Positions 1-12,225 of a stretch of 64,000 bases of DNA are shown here, piece after piece. Each line of letters starts with the position of its first letter. Within the stretch, counting starts at the first letter, position 1. The notes below the pieces were generated by a model. It saw nothing but the letters and a program-made list of their open reading frames with translations, was not told where the DNA came from and did not search any database. The DNA comes from Zhengitettix transpicula (Eukaryota > Arthropoda > Insecta > Orthoptera > Tetrigidae), in assembly GCA_037074705.1 (NCBI GenBank), contig CM073590.1, positions 235,712,101 to 235,776,100 of the forward strand, written 5' to 3'. A program made the position numbers and the translations under genes.

Positions 1-331
1 GCATTCGCCTAAAGAAATGCTGGGAAAACCTTAGAAAAACCTGCATCGGGTAGGTCGGGCATTGGGTACTTGTCCCACGCCCTTCCGATAGCGGGAGAGG
101 AGTTTGCTGTGGGGACGCAGCATTCCCTTCTCCGTGCCTCGACCAGTTTAGGAGGCAGCTGGCCGACTATTCCAATGGGAATGGCGAACAACTCTTACCG
201 TATGCCCAAGGTCTGCGACCCCGGAACATACACCTCTCAAAACAGGCCGAGGTGCCTCGGCTTGTGGGAACCTTAGTTCAAAAACGCAGAGGAAAAGGCA
301 TCCCCAAAGAGCCCCTTCGTATCTCTAAATC
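1..331 (-). repeat. SINE-like family A, copy 1 (cut by window edge)
   Basis: Carries the family core from the GCATTCGCC block to the AGCCCCTTCGTATCTCT block. The A-tail end lies outside the window to the left. Confidence 0.8.
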
Positions 332-1828
332 TAATTTAAATATGTAATCATTATAAACACTTAATTTTTAAAATTAAATTAAATTAAATTTTGAATATAC
401 CACTTTGTTAAAAGTTAAAAACCAGATGTTAAATACAATACTACATTATTATACTGGTTGCAAACAAAAATAAAATTTTGTAACAATCCAAGGATAAATA
501 TAATAAAATAATTTTTTATCTGTATTTAATAAGTGGCTTTATTTTATACCTTACTTGTCTTTCAGTCTTACATCTCGTACCTATGCTATTATTTCCTCTT
601 TTTTATCGCTAAACACAATATTATTACGTTCACACTCAAATAAAAATTCTCTTAAAATACTGTGCAAGTGTCTGACACTTAAAAAACATTACAATTATAA
701 ACATTAAGTATTCCAGTTGTTGAGTCTAGAAATATCTACTTTCAAATATCAGTTTGGCGCCTGCATGTTAGGCAACCAAGTAAACATCCTATTCGCAAGG
801 TTGCCTGATTTGCCCCTTGCACTAAAATTATACGTTAATAATGTCGGTAATTCTACAACACTTTTAAAGTAATTTCAACATAAGAGTAAATTTTCCGACT
901 CAATATAACAATCTAACCCAAAAATTAAATTCATCGGTAATTCTTTTTAATTTTGTTGTTTATTGCTTTAAAACCAAAGCCCAACTTTAACATGTAATGC
1001 GTAAGAGTCGGGCCAATCTTTTTATTGAAATGAAGGTTGGAGTTCCTTGCGGTTTCATTTTGTGTGCATACCATCCTTATATACCTGTATGAATGTATGT
1101 ATGGGTGAGTGTAAGTTAAAACTACCAATGCGAAGTGAAATGCTATTGCTTGTTGGAACAACTACCATTTTAGAATAATGTCATATCGTAAATTACTTGA
1201 TAATTGTCCATTTTTTTTCTGTACGATCCTCAATATTCGATAAACCTACAGATTTACATATATTATTTACTATATTTGAACTAGTATTAAACGACTAGTA
1301 TAGGACGTGATGTATAGCAACACGTATCATTTCCACAAGGAGAAGATGGAGGAAGTATTGTCGTCAGGGACGAAATTTCCTCGGAGACTTTCTGGCGTAA
1401 CACTACCATCATTAGTAAAAACATTCATTATATTCTTACGAACAGCAGGAGCGAGGCCTTTTAACCACATTTTTTTTATCTCTTAACTTTTAAAGGTGAG
1501 CTTTCAAGACGGGCAAAATATCTTAAACTTGAGTCAATATTTCAGAACAGAGTTTCGCGTTAAATTCGCTCCGGTCTACCTCCATTACAACCCCAGGCAA
1601 GTAGACGACTGCGTATTGTATCTTACCACGACTAGCTATTTATATACGGCAATACTTTACTGATGCCGACTAACCCCATTACCAGGAAGGAAAAAATTGA
1701 TACTTAGAACATGCGTTCCGCTTATTAAGATCAATGGAACTATACACGTCGAAATAGAAACAGGTTGCATCGGCAGGATCCCAGGCGGTAAAACACATCG
1801 ACAAAAATGTCACTTCAATGCTAAATTC
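332..1828. other. AT-rich spacer, no gene seen
   Basis: No coding similarity, no splice-supported exon, no repeat shared with the rest of the window that I could identify. Confidence 0.5.
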
Positions 1829-1834
1829 TTTATT
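1829..1834 (-). terminator. Polyadenylation signal of gene A
   Basis: AATAAA on the minus strand, about 80 nt downstream of the TAA stop at 1915-1917. Confidence 0.6.
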
Positions 1835-1914
1835 TCATCATCAATAAATATAATTTAGTCCATAAATTAGTAATAATATGGAAAATGATGACAAATTGTT
1901 GCTTTGCTGATTGG

Positions 1915-3458
1915 TTATTGAGGAACGCAGCCAGAATCACCAGGGTGGTCGCAGACCTGAAGGGCGGCGTTGAACCAAGTTCCAGGAGCGCAGGGCATCT
2001 CGATGGGTTCTCCATGGTCGCAGCGGCAGTAGACATCACACCTGGTCCTGTGAGGGAGGTGGACCGTGTCGGAGAATTCGTCGTAAATGGGGCAGACTCC
2101 CACGGCGTCGCAGCCAGGCTTAGAAGGGACAACTGTGGTGGTGGAAGGAGGAGCGGCCGTGGGCTTGGTGGTGGAAGGAGGAGCGGCCGTGGGCTTGGTG
2201 GTGGCTGGTGGATTAGTAGGACCCTGACCTGTAACAAGCACTAATTTTATTAACTGTGTCCATGAGAAGGCTCGGAGGCTGTTCTTGAGGTAGAGGTCAC
2301 TCACCTGGGACGCAGCCCGAAGCGGAAGGCCAGTCACAGACCTGAAGGGCGGCGTTGAACCAAGTTCCAGGAGCGCAGGGCATCTCGATGGGTTCTCCAT
2401 GGTCGCAGCGGCAGTAGACGTCGCACTTGGTCCTGTGGGGGAGGTGGACCGTGTCGGAGAATTCGTCGTAAATCGGGCAGACTCCCACGGCGTCGCAGCC
2501 AGGCCTAGAAGGGACAACTGTGGTGGTGGAAGGAGGACCGGCCGTGGGCTTGGTGGTGGAAGGAGGACCGGCCGTGGGCTTGGTGGTGGAAGGAGGAGCG
2601 GCCGTGGGCTTGGTGGTGGCTGGTGGATTAGTAGGACCCTGACCTGTAAAAAGAACGAACGTTAATAACGGTGACGAGGTGAAGACTCGGAGGTTGTTCA
2701 TGAGGTAGAGGTCACTCACCTTGGACGCAGCCCGAAGCGGATGGCCAGTCACAGACCTGAAGGGCGGCGTTGAACCAAGTTCCAGGTGCGCAGGGCATTT
2801 CGATGGGGACGCCATGGTCGCAGCGGCAGTATACGTCGCATTTGGACCTGTGGGGGAGGAGGACTGTATCGGAGAATTGGTCGTAAATGGGGCAGGTTCC
2901 GATAGCGTCGCAGACTCCGGCTGGAGTTGTTGGAGGGCGGGTGGGCGTGGTGCGTGTGCCGGTGGTACGAGTGGGCGTTGGTGTGGTGGACGAAGGTCTT
3001 CCAGTGGTGGAAGGTCTTCCAGTGGTGGAAGGTACGCCAGTGGTGGAAGGTCTTCCGGTGCTGGTGGGAGGGGTACACGTGCACATGCAAGTGGGTGGCT
3101 CCGTTGTCGCGGCGGACGTAGGTCCACTTCCGGCGGCGCATCCGGCGTTTTGAGGCCAATCACAGACGTTGATTGAAGGGTTGAAGTGCAGGTTGTCTGG
3201 GCAGGCGAACAAGACGGGGATGCCGTGAGCACACTTGTAGAAGATTGTGCAGTCGCTGTCGTCGGCCATGTGGAAGTCCTCTGGGTTGGCTGGTGGACAG
3301 TCACCCACGGGGGTGCTGGTCGCGAGTCCAGCCAGCAACAGGACGCAGGCGCTGATCTGTACCAAACCTGCAACAACACGGAGAGTCAACGTACCGTACC
3401 GCACTGACGATGACACTAACTGATGAGACCGTCGAAGAAGACAACTCTCACCTTGCAT
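1915..3458 (-). CDS. Gene A: secreted four-domain chitin-binding (peritrophin-A/CBM14) protein, 4 coding exons
   Basis: Coding exons, in order on the minus strand, are 3458-3452, 3367-2720, 2643-2305 and 2228-1915. All junctions are GT-AG and the introns are phase 1. The product is 435 aa. Residues 1-20 form a signal peptide with a hydrophobic core of Leu/Val/Ala. CBM14 domain 1 (Cys26-Cys79) has the ordinary spacing C-x15-C-x5-C-x9-C-x12-C-x7-C. Domains 2-4 (about 155-216, 268-329, 371-432) are an 8-Cys variant that begins CDA[IV]G and contains CDVYCRCDHG. The linker after domain 1 holds a CMCTC motif and Thr/Pro/Gly/Arg repeats, probably O-glycosylated; shorter linkers are made of KPTA(A/G)PPSTT repeats. 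Family knowledge: such proteins are secreted and bind chitin in peritrophic matrix or cuticle. Exons 3 and 4 are near-identical, which indicates a tandem exon duplication. The start at 3458 was chosen over the in-frame ATG at 3503 because the latter lies about 31 nt from the TATA box, at the expected transcription start. Chitin binding is inferred; tissue is unknown. Confidence 0.9.
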
Positions 3459-3526
3459 GATGAGACCGTTGGAGCAGCTTGTGAAAACAAAACTGTTTCT
3501 CATGCCCCATCCTGCCAGCCTCGATG

Positions 3527-3534
3527 CTTTTATA
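3527..3534 (-). promoter_or_regulatory. TATA box of gene A
   Basis: TATAAAAG on the minus strand, 69 bp before the chosen ATG. The same octamer sits at the same place in paralogue D (63792-63799). Transcription should begin near 3504-3495, where an arthropod-type ACAGT initiator-like motif occurs. Confidence 0.75.
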
Positions 3535-3548
3535 GCAAGTTCGCTTCC

Positions 3549-3553
3549 TTATC
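3549..3553 (-). promoter_or_regulatory. GATA-type motif upstream of gene A
   Basis: GATAA on the minus strand, 14 bp upstream of the TATA box. It is kept at the same position in paralogue D (63814-63818). The motif is short, so only its conservation makes it notable. Confidence 0.45.
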
Positions 3554-4132
3554 AGAATGAATACTTGGGATTAGCTTCAATCTACTATCAATAATAATCT
3601 CCTTAATCCACTGCATCACGTCTAAAGTCCCTCTTCTTCGATCGTATGCGACGAAATGGATTGCACCTTGTCGAGGACCAGGCCACGAACGACATTCGTA
3701 TCAATTTTGACATATTGAAACTGTCATTAATTTTCTTCTCAATTATTTGTCAGTTCTGCTAATCAATGACTTATCCATGGAATAATTCCAATATATATTT
3801 GATAATAATGAAATAATTTAAAAATCGATTTGTTTGTAATAACAAGTACCGTTTTTTGGGGGTGGTGGAATTAGTTATCCTGCAGGATTCAAGTATGTGT
3901 ATAACACAAAACATCAACCATATAAACAGGCCTGAAGGATGTAATCTCACTTTGATACGAGTAAGTTAGTTTATAGACCTACAAGATGGCGGCTGGGAAA
4001 AAGAGAAGAAAATTATTAGTACCCCTAAATTTTTATTGTTACTTTCCCTTAATTTGTTTCCTCTTGTTGTGTGATATTATACTTTTTTCTATACCTTTTA
4101 TATAATAGCCTTTTTTACCTCACAGCAAACCA

Positions 4133-4398
4133 CGTCTTCCGCCATCCGAAGGGGGTGGGACAAGTACCAAATGCCCGACCTACCTGATGCAGGTTTTTCT
4201 AGGGTTTTCCCTGCATCACTTTTAGGCGAATGCCGGGTAGGATCCTTAATCTATAACCCGGGGGTCCTAATTAACCCTTGGCTACCTTCCTCTACCTTTC
4301 CGCATCCCCCCTTTCACTCCATTTCCCGTGCTATAAGAGGGGAGTTGCCACTATGTGGATTACCCTCATGTAGCCTGTCTACACCTACAAAAAAACAT
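4133..4398 (+). repeat. SINE-like family A, copy 2 (5' truncated)
   Basis: 3' half of the family ending CATGTAGCCTGTCTACACC then an A run. The 5' break is near 4133. Confidence 0.75.
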
Positions 4399-5154
4399 TA
4401 TTTCACATACTCAATGAAACTATGAGAACTTTGCATTGTGACACAACGAGAACGACATGTAATTAGCTACGTTTTCTTTCCATTAAATGAATTTTTTAAC
4501 TTGACAGTAATGACATCATTCTATTGTCCGCATCTCTTTTGTTAAGTTGAAGGAGTTCCTCACGCCCAATACAAGGATGGTCACTCTTCCACACTATTCG
4601 CTTCATTGCAATGGCACGAGTGGTCACGTCCTGTCGGCGTTCATGGATATTCCGACTCTTAAAATCACTATTTCGCATAACCCCACTCGTCCAGGGCGGA
4701 CGTTTCACAACACCATCCAGAGAAATGATAATTTCCATGACGTTTTTCGTGCACAAATGCGATATTCTCGAAAGCTGCGTGACCTGTGGCACCGTTCCCT
4801 CGAAATAAATCATTATTCACTTCAATGTTTCCCATTTGAAGTGACAAAACCCCTGTCGTTCCAGACACGGATTTCTATTTATACAATTGTATAATTTATA
4901 TTCAGTGAAATGCATTATAAATTAAAATTAACAACAAAGGTAACATTAAAATTTACTGTCGTAGGTGGCAGTTTAAAAATAGGTGAGTACACAAGATTTA
5001 GTATTACAGTGTCGAATTAGTTTCTTTGATGAAAATATTATAATTATAATTATATAAATAACTTTGTTTTTTACATGTAAAACTTAACACAACGTTTAAA
5101 ATTCATCCTTTATACTTCACTTTGGGTTCACACTGAGTGAATTGCTTGAAATAT

Positions 5155-5156
<2 letters not shown>

Positions 5157-5193
<37 letters not shown>
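5157..5193. repeat. (AT)n microsatellite
   Basis: About 18 uninterrupted TA units. Confidence 0.9.
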
Positions 5194-5194
<1 letters not shown>

Positions 5195-5364
5195 TTGGCT
5201 GATGGGTTAACTAAGCTATAGTTATGAAATGCTATTATAATAAAAAAAATTCATTAATTTTATACAAGAACAGAATACATTATTTCATCAAGCTCGGATC
5301 TGAAGGTTACTTAAGTGAATAATTAAGATAGAAAAATATCAACAAAGCTGTGTATTCGGCAGCT

Positions 5365-5755
5365 CTTTTTTATTAAAAAAAAAGGAAGGGCAACAGGCTA
5401 CATGAGGGTAATCCACGTGGTGGCAACTCCCCTTTAATAGCATAGGAAGGGATTTGAAAGGGGGGATGCGGAAGGGTAGAGGAAGTTACCCAAGGGTTAA
5501 CTAGGGCCCCCGGGCTATATTTTAAGGATCCTATCCGGCATTCGCCTAAAGAAATGCAGGGAAAACCCTAGAAAAAACTGCATCAGGTAGGTATGCCCAA
5601 GGTCTGCGGCCCCGGAACATACACCTCTCAAGACACGCCGAGGTGCCTCGCCATGTGGGAACCTTAGTTCAAAAAACCAGAGAGATGTGAAGGCATCCTA
5701 AAAGGTAGCCTCCTCCAGAGCTCTCTGGGAAGCTTCACCTGCGAGAGAATTTCTT
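5365..5755 (-). repeat. SINE-like family A, copy 3 (internally deleted)
   Basis: Begins with the GGGCAACAGGCTACATGAGG 3' end on the plus strand. About 170 bp of the middle are missing at 5589, where GTAGGT joins directly to ATGCCCAAGG. Confidence 0.8.
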
Positions 5756-6245
5756 TAGGGTAAGAGGCTACCTGAGGGTGATCCACATAGTGGCAGCTGC
5801 CCTTGAAAAGCATAGGAAGGGACTTGAAAGGGGGGATGCGGATGGGTAGAGGAAGGTAGCCAAGGGGTAACTAGGGCCGCCGGGATATAGTTTAAGGATC
5901 CTACCCGGCATTCGCCTAAATGTATTGCAGGGAAAACCCTAGAAAAACCTGCATCAGGTAGGTCGGGCATTGGGTACTTGTCCCACACCCTTCCGATGAC
6001 GGGAGAGGAGTTTGCTGTGGGGTCGCAGCATTCCCTTCTCCGTGCCTCGACCAGTTTAGGAGGCAGCTGGCCGACTATTCCAATGGGAATAGCGAACAAC
6101 TCTTACAGTATGCCCAAGGTCTGCGACCCTGGAACAAACACCTCTCAGAACAGGCCGAGGTGCCTCGGCTTGTGGAAACCTTAGTTCAATACCGGAGAGA
6201 GGAAAAGGCATCCCCAAAGGTAGCCCCTTCCTGCGAGAGAATATC
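5756..6245 (-). repeat. SINE-like family A, copy 4
   Basis: Head-to-tail with copy 3 and near full length, ending with CCTGCGAGAGAATAT. Confidence 0.8.
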
Positions 6246-6728
6246 TTGATTTATATGATTATATTCTCAAGAGTTAATGTCAAACATGAAAGAATTTCTT
6301 GATTATTGGTACCTACGTAGATTTCTTTGTGGCGTTACCAAGGTTAGTAATGTCATCATGAAACAAGTATGAGAAAAATTCTAGATAAAGCTACAGAGAG
6401 CTTTAGATTAGACGCAAGTACGTCTCATCGTGGTATTTCAATCCGAGATAATCCGTTTTTATTCCGCTTAAACTCCAACGCTTTATATTGACATGTATTT
6501 TCTGCATTCAAGTAGCAAGTAAAAAATGAAAAATGTTGTTGCGGTTCTTATTTTTATTTGATTCGTAGTCTTAAATAATATTATCCTAATTTCTAAGTTT
6601 TCATTGAGAATTTTTCTTATTTATGTTTGAATTTGCGTAAATTAATTTAATATCTAAAAGATTATTCTAAATTCGCTCAGTCATGTTCCAAGTTACGACA
6701 CTAATATTTTTCCATGTCGTTAATTTTC

Positions 6729-6993
6729 GCAAACTCCTCTCCCGCTATCGGAAGGGCGTGGGACAAGTACCCAATGCCCGACCTACCCGATGCAGGTTTT
6801 CCTAGGGGTTTCCCTGCATTTCTTTAGACGAATGCCGGGTAAGATTCTTAAACCATAGCCCGGGGGCCCTAGTAACCCTTGGCTACCTTCCTCTACCCTT
6901 CCGCATCCCCCCTTTCTAATCCCTTCCTATGCTATTAAAGGGGAGTTGCCCAATGTGGATCACCCTCATGTAGCCTTTTGCCCTAAAAAAAAA
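6729..6993 (+). repeat. SINE-like family A, copy 5 (5' truncated)
   Basis: From GCAAACTCCTCTCCCGC to CCTTTTGCCCTA followed by an A tail. Confidence 0.8.
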
Positions 6994-8432
6994 ATAATAA
7001 TCTTCGCTCTTCGTGCTCATGTGAACTATGATATCGGCTATTCCGTTTTAATCAATTATATTTATATTCAAAGTAATATTTCTGCCTCTATTTGAGCTAC
7101 TTCGTCTTTAAAACTTCTTACCACGCATTCATATGTGTCATATGTTTACATTCAGGTGATCCGAACCCGAGAAGAGTTTAATCATCAAATTTTCCGGGAA
7201 AAACTTCCTTCTGAAGCGATTCAAGGACGAGTCACCGCAAATTACGCAAACGGTATACTTTTTCATTCCCTTTTAACCCATTATCGACTTCCGTGTTAAC
7301 CTTTTTACCAGTTTAAGTTCAGTTTTGAGTGTAACTGAAACGTTTCATAATTATTTCGTCAATGTTATCAGGAAGTTTGTTAAAACTGATATTCCTGTAT
7401 ATTAAAACATATTTGCATAACCTACAGAGACTCTTATGTAAATTATTTTACTTAACGTCACTAGCAAATGTTTAAGGGCTTCACCATTAGCTTATTATAT
7501 GGAATATTTATATTCGTAACGAAACAACTCTAAAGTTGAATAGAATAGAATAAATTCATTTTCCATAGACATTCATGAGGAGCATGAAATCTTCAAAGAT
7601 ATGGAAATAATCACAGATGTTACGTTGTTTTGGATCTTAATCTAATTAATTAATAACTTAATTTCCCCAAGAGTCATTCATCATAAGATAACATCCCAAT
7701 AACTTTTTATCTGTATCTAGTTCCAAAACTAATAATGTTACATTCTAAAATAAATATACGTATTATTTTCACTCTAAAATATTTCAATAATGAAATACTA
7801 CTATTTATATAATGGATAAAAAAGATTTCAAGTTTATTTAGGATCTTATTTACAGAGTAGATGGAGAGAGGACGAATAGAAACGTGTTTATTAATTCTTT
7901 AATTTCGTTACTTTCTTTTAACCATTCATCAACTTATGAGTTAACCTTTTTTTTATCATTGGACGAGTATAAAAATTTTAAGGTCACTTTTGAGTGTAAC
8001 TGAAGTGTTTCGTGACATTTTAATGGCATCTGGAAGATGGTTAAAAATTGATATGCCTCCATATTCCAACCGCTTTTGTGCAACCTACAAATAACTTGAA
8101 AGCTTATCAGAGTTGATAAAAAAATTTATCATAAATATTCATTACAAATGCCGCCAATAAATGAGTTGACCAGAGAGAGTAAGTATACCTAATTTCCCTC
8201 TGCATGAAGCAAATTCATGCCCTAGGATTTACCTGACATATTATCCTAATTACACGCTTTTGGGTTAGAATGATTTCACCTTTATCTGTGGCGTTTTTTT
8301 TAAAAAAAATTCCCATATGACATTAAGGAGTGGAAACACGCCATATTTACTAGTTTTGCATTTTTCGTATCAGTGTAATTTAAAATAACTCTGAGTGCAT
8401 ATGTTGCTGAGGTTAGCTTATTTATTAATTTA
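6994..8432. other. AT-rich spacer, no gene seen
   Basis: Contains a diverged internal duplication: TTAACCTTTTT...AAGTGTAACTGAA blocks at about 7300 and 7950 suggest an old repeat, otherwise unrecognised. Confidence 0.4.
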
Positions 8433-10513
8433 CTAGGTGGGTGCCCGGCGTTGCCCGAGATGTTATTTATCCATAACCCCCAATACACTCCAATTTCGGT
8501 TGCTTTTGCGCTATTTTTATTTAACGCTACTCGAACCCTATGCCTAATGTGCTCACCTCCCATGCAGAAGGGGTTGAAGTCATTGACCAAATATATCAGC
8601 CGTTTTTACAAATGTGCGATAATCAAATAGTATTTATTCCACGCAAAAATCGGCCGATTACATTGTCTTAAAATTTCTACCCCCTCCCACCACCTACCAA
8701 ACCCGTCGCGTTACCCAGGTTGTCACAATTAGACTCAGCGACATTCATAGTCTCTGAATTCATTCGAATCTCGGTTGTTTTAGCGTTTTTTTTATTTAAC
8801 GTACCTCCATCCCACCCCTAAGCTTCCTCCCCTCACAGGGGTTCAAATTATACATAACCCCGATTTGACTCGAATCTCGGTTGATTTGGTGTTAATTATA
8901 TGACACGCCCCTCCACCCCCACAAATAAGGGTGCTTCCCTCGCATGCCGAAAGTGGTTGAAATTATACACAAACAACATCAGTAGAAATACAAAAAATAT
9001 AATTAACCCTGAAAAATATTTATTCAACGCAAATACCTGATTTGTTTGCATGTTCAAAAATTTCTACCCCGCTACCCCTGCAACTGAGGGGTAAATGCTA
9101 AGTTGAATGTCATAACTAAACTCAGTGACTTCCATAACCTTCGATTTGACTCCAATCTCGGCTGTATTCGCGTTATTTTCCTGTAAAGCATCTCCACCGC
9201 AAACCCTAAGAGTGCCCTTTCCCCAGGGTGTAGGGGATGAAAATTATATTCAGATAACATCGGTAGAAACACTATCAATATCTTTGACACCTAAACATAT
9301 TTATCCAACTCTAATATCGGCTGTTTTAGCATATTTAAATATTTCCACCCCCGTCCACCCCCGCTTATGGGGGTGGTTGGCGTATCTGACCCCGACAGTG
9401 TTTGTTTCCTGGTCGCAAAGAACACGTGTATGAAATTTGGTGAAATTCGTTCCACCGGTGTAGATTTGTTTAAGGAACATACAAATATACTGTAATACCA
9501 ATTAATTAAGACATTAATTGTGAAATTGAACATCTAAATTGTTAGAGAAACATATTCTTGACGGTGGTACAGAACAGAACAACAATGTAGCCAAGCATTG
9601 TCTTCTTTGTCGGAAGCCCTGCAAAATGGCGTATGCGGCTCTCGGATTTTGAAGACGAGAAGGAGTTCACATTATGATATGGTAGAGTTCAGTTAGCAGT
9701 ATTGAAGGAAGGCTTGGTCAGAGGCAGGTCGCCTTAAGATATTAAGAAGTTTCAGTTGACAATCAGACACGACAGAAATTGGTAGTGTTGGAAATAGACA
9801 AGACAATTTCAAATATTTAAAGTAAAGTTGCAGAGAGCAATCGAGAATTACCAATCAACAGAGTTGATTGGTCCCTGAACACTTTGCTCAAGACGAAATA
9901 TTCACTCGAGCATAACTACGAAACCTGCTAAGCACAAACAGTCTTGTGAACATAGCCGGGCTGAATTAGCAGAAGTCAACAGAGAGAGAGAGACGAAAAG
10001 GTTCCTGAGTTTTGATCTAAAATATTAAATTTAGAATCTGTGAGTTTTAGAAGAAGTGCAAAAACCCGTCATAGTGCTTCGACAATTAAAGGTATCCTGG
10101 AATGCTGGGCAGCCGTGAGTAACAATATAAAAACTACTAATTATGTAAACCTGATTAAAAGACAGCCGTCAGATTTCGTTTTCTTCTTTTGATTAAAATT
10201 TGTTAATTAAAATCCATCTTTTTAATTTAACTTCGCTGACAAATAAATTTCGTCCTAGTTAATTGACGAGTAAATCTTTTCTCTTTTAAACTGGAATTTG
10301 TGTTTAAGTTGAGAAATAAAATGATTCGCCATTATCAAACCCAGTAGAGACCCTGAGATATATTTTAAATTGTGTAATTGTGTTAAATAATTGAAAATAA
10401 AATTTTGTTTGTAAAGTTGAATATTTCTTTTCATTTAATTAACGACCACCTTTTTAATTATTACAATACAAACAAACAAATATACAAACAAACACTCTGC
10501 TTTATTTATTAGA
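8433..10513 (-). mobile_element. Helitron-like non-autonomous element, interrupted by a solo LTR
   Basis: The minus-strand end is CACCCACCTAG at 8433 (CTAG terminus), preceded by the GCCCGGCG hairpin sequence. The other end is TCTAATAAATAAAGCAGAG at 10513 (TC terminus). Inside are diverged 300-bp units with AACATCGGTAGAAAC and TTTGACTCCAATCTCGG. The unit order is broken by the LTR at 9491-10465. Confidence 0.65.
9491..10465. mobile_element. Solo LTR, copy 1
   Basis: 975 bp, TGTAATACC...TTATTACA ends, flanked by a 4-bp duplication ATAC (9487-9490, 10466-10469). Helitron sequence resumes on both sides. No gag/pol is present. A GACCCTGAGATA block near its 3' part is shared with copy 2. Confidence 0.7.
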
Positions 10514-11129
10514 AGAAGAAGAAGATTAACACGTTCTTTCCTGTTAAGTTTGTTATCTAGTGATAGATACTTCATTGGTCATACACCTTTCTCACGTTAC
10601 TGGGCTTCATCGCTAAAACTGGATAATATTTCAATTGATATCTTCCCTTTTTGAAAATTAATAATAATAACCAATCATGTTTCGCTTCACTGTCATTACA
10701 TTTATATTATTCAGTTATTTGATTTACGTGTAATAATGCTTCAACTATGAGTGAATGAGATGCATTTATTTGACTTCCATAAGCTGTCAGGAAACCCTAA
10801 GAATAGAAGTAGGACTATTAAAGCTTTGTATCCAATCGATGATAACCTTTTTACACTACATTAGCTTCATCAGAATTTATGCTTTCGTTTCCATCGATGT
10901 ATCTGTAAAGACTCCTCGCTACTTATATGCGGTTGACTACCGTTTAAACTGATATTGAATTGCAATTATTCTCATTATTATTATAACGTATTTATTAGCA
11001 TCTGCGCACTTCATAACATTCTAAGTTAGAATCGGCTCTTTGCAAGGAACGGAATAAACTTGGCGTATGATGGCTACTGGACACAAAAAAACACGGTAAT
11101 TGTATCATTGTAATGGCCAAGGCAGCTTT

Positions 11130-11329
11130 CACAAAGGAAAGAACACTACTCACAAGCAAATTAGATCAAGATTAGTACTGGTAAAGAACATCTCTAGCAG
11201 GGCTTTGTATGGATCAGAAACATGGGCATTAAGAAAGAGCAAGAAGAAATGCTTGGAAAGTTTTAAATGTGCTGTTGGAGAAGATTTGAAAAAATATGAT
11301 ATGGTTCTAAGAAGAGAAAATATATAACC
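11130..11329 (+). pseudogene. LINE reverse-transcriptase C-terminal fragment
   Basis: LYGSETWALRKSKKKCLESF is the conserved region just after the RT core of many insect LINEs. Stops on both sides. Confidence 0.7.
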
Positions 11330-11344
11330 TGAAAATGTCAATAA

Positions 11345-11930
11345 GTAAAACAAAAATCATGGCGTTATGGGAAACAATCCAATAAGAACAAAAATTGTCA
11401 TAGAAGGGAAAACACTCGTCTAGGTATCCCATTTCCAATATTTAGGATGTTAAATAACATTTAAAGAGGATAAAGATATCACAAATAAAATATACAATTT
11501 TCAGAGGATATGTGGGACAATAAGAAGAACGTTAAAAGGTAAAACCAGAAAAGAAACACAAATTAAATTTGATGAGGTGATGGCAGTTCCTACAATGTTG
11601 TATGGGTCAGAATGCTGGGTAACAAAACATAAAGAGCTCAAACAAATAGAGGTAGCTGATATGAAATTTCTTAAGAGCAGTGAAGTGGTGTACAAGGATG
11701 GATAAAATATGGAGTACTTCCATAAGGGAGGATCTAAGTGTTCAGGCGATCACAGATAAGTTAACAGGGTATAAAGAAAGGTATTGCGAATGTCTAGAGA
11801 CAGATTTCCAAAACAAGTGCTGGAATATAAATCATTAGGCAAAAGGAGTGTTGGAAGACCAAGGTTGAGATGGTGAGGTGAAGCCGAAATAGGCTAATCC
11901 TGGAAAGCAGAAGAAGAAGAAGAAGAAGAG
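11345..11930 (+). pseudogene. LINE fragment, second copy of the same region
   Basis: YLG after a decayed F-Q, then MLYGSECWVTKHKELKQIEV, then KRSVGRPRLRW, broken by stops; ends in an AAG-rich tail (11908-11928). Confidence 0.7.
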
Positions 11931-11989
11931 AAAATTAGAAGAAATCCATCTTGATTACAGCTTATAAGAGAAAGGTAACCTGGATCGGA

Positions 11990-12225
11990 GAAATTGTTTA
12001 CTTAATGACACAATCAAAGACCACATGGGTGGCGTTACAGGTCATCGTGGAAGTAGAAGAGTGCAGCTGCTAGACGATTCGAAGGGTGGAAGAAGAAGAT
12101 ATTGGATGATAAATGAAGAACATAAGTACATGGCAAGGTGGGGGAGAAAAATTACAAAGTCCATGGAACTGCCAGTGTGCACAACAGTTAATAATAATAA
12201 TAGACTAAATGACTTTATCTTGTGA
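11990..12225 (+). pseudogene. LINE 3' end fragment
   Basis: QLLDDSKGGRRRYWMINEE and the following MARWGRK resemble the last residues of the same LINE class. Confidence 0.45.

Noticed and set aside
1885..2665. Plus-strand Gly/Arg-rich open frames opposite genes A and D
   Set aside because: They are mirror images of the Pro/Thr linkers on the coding strand, without promoter or splice support.
3501..3503. Upstream in-frame ATG of gene A as the start codon
   Set aside because: It lies about 31 nt from the TATA box, at the expected transcription start, adds a polar stretch before the signal peptide and has no counterpart in genes B and C.
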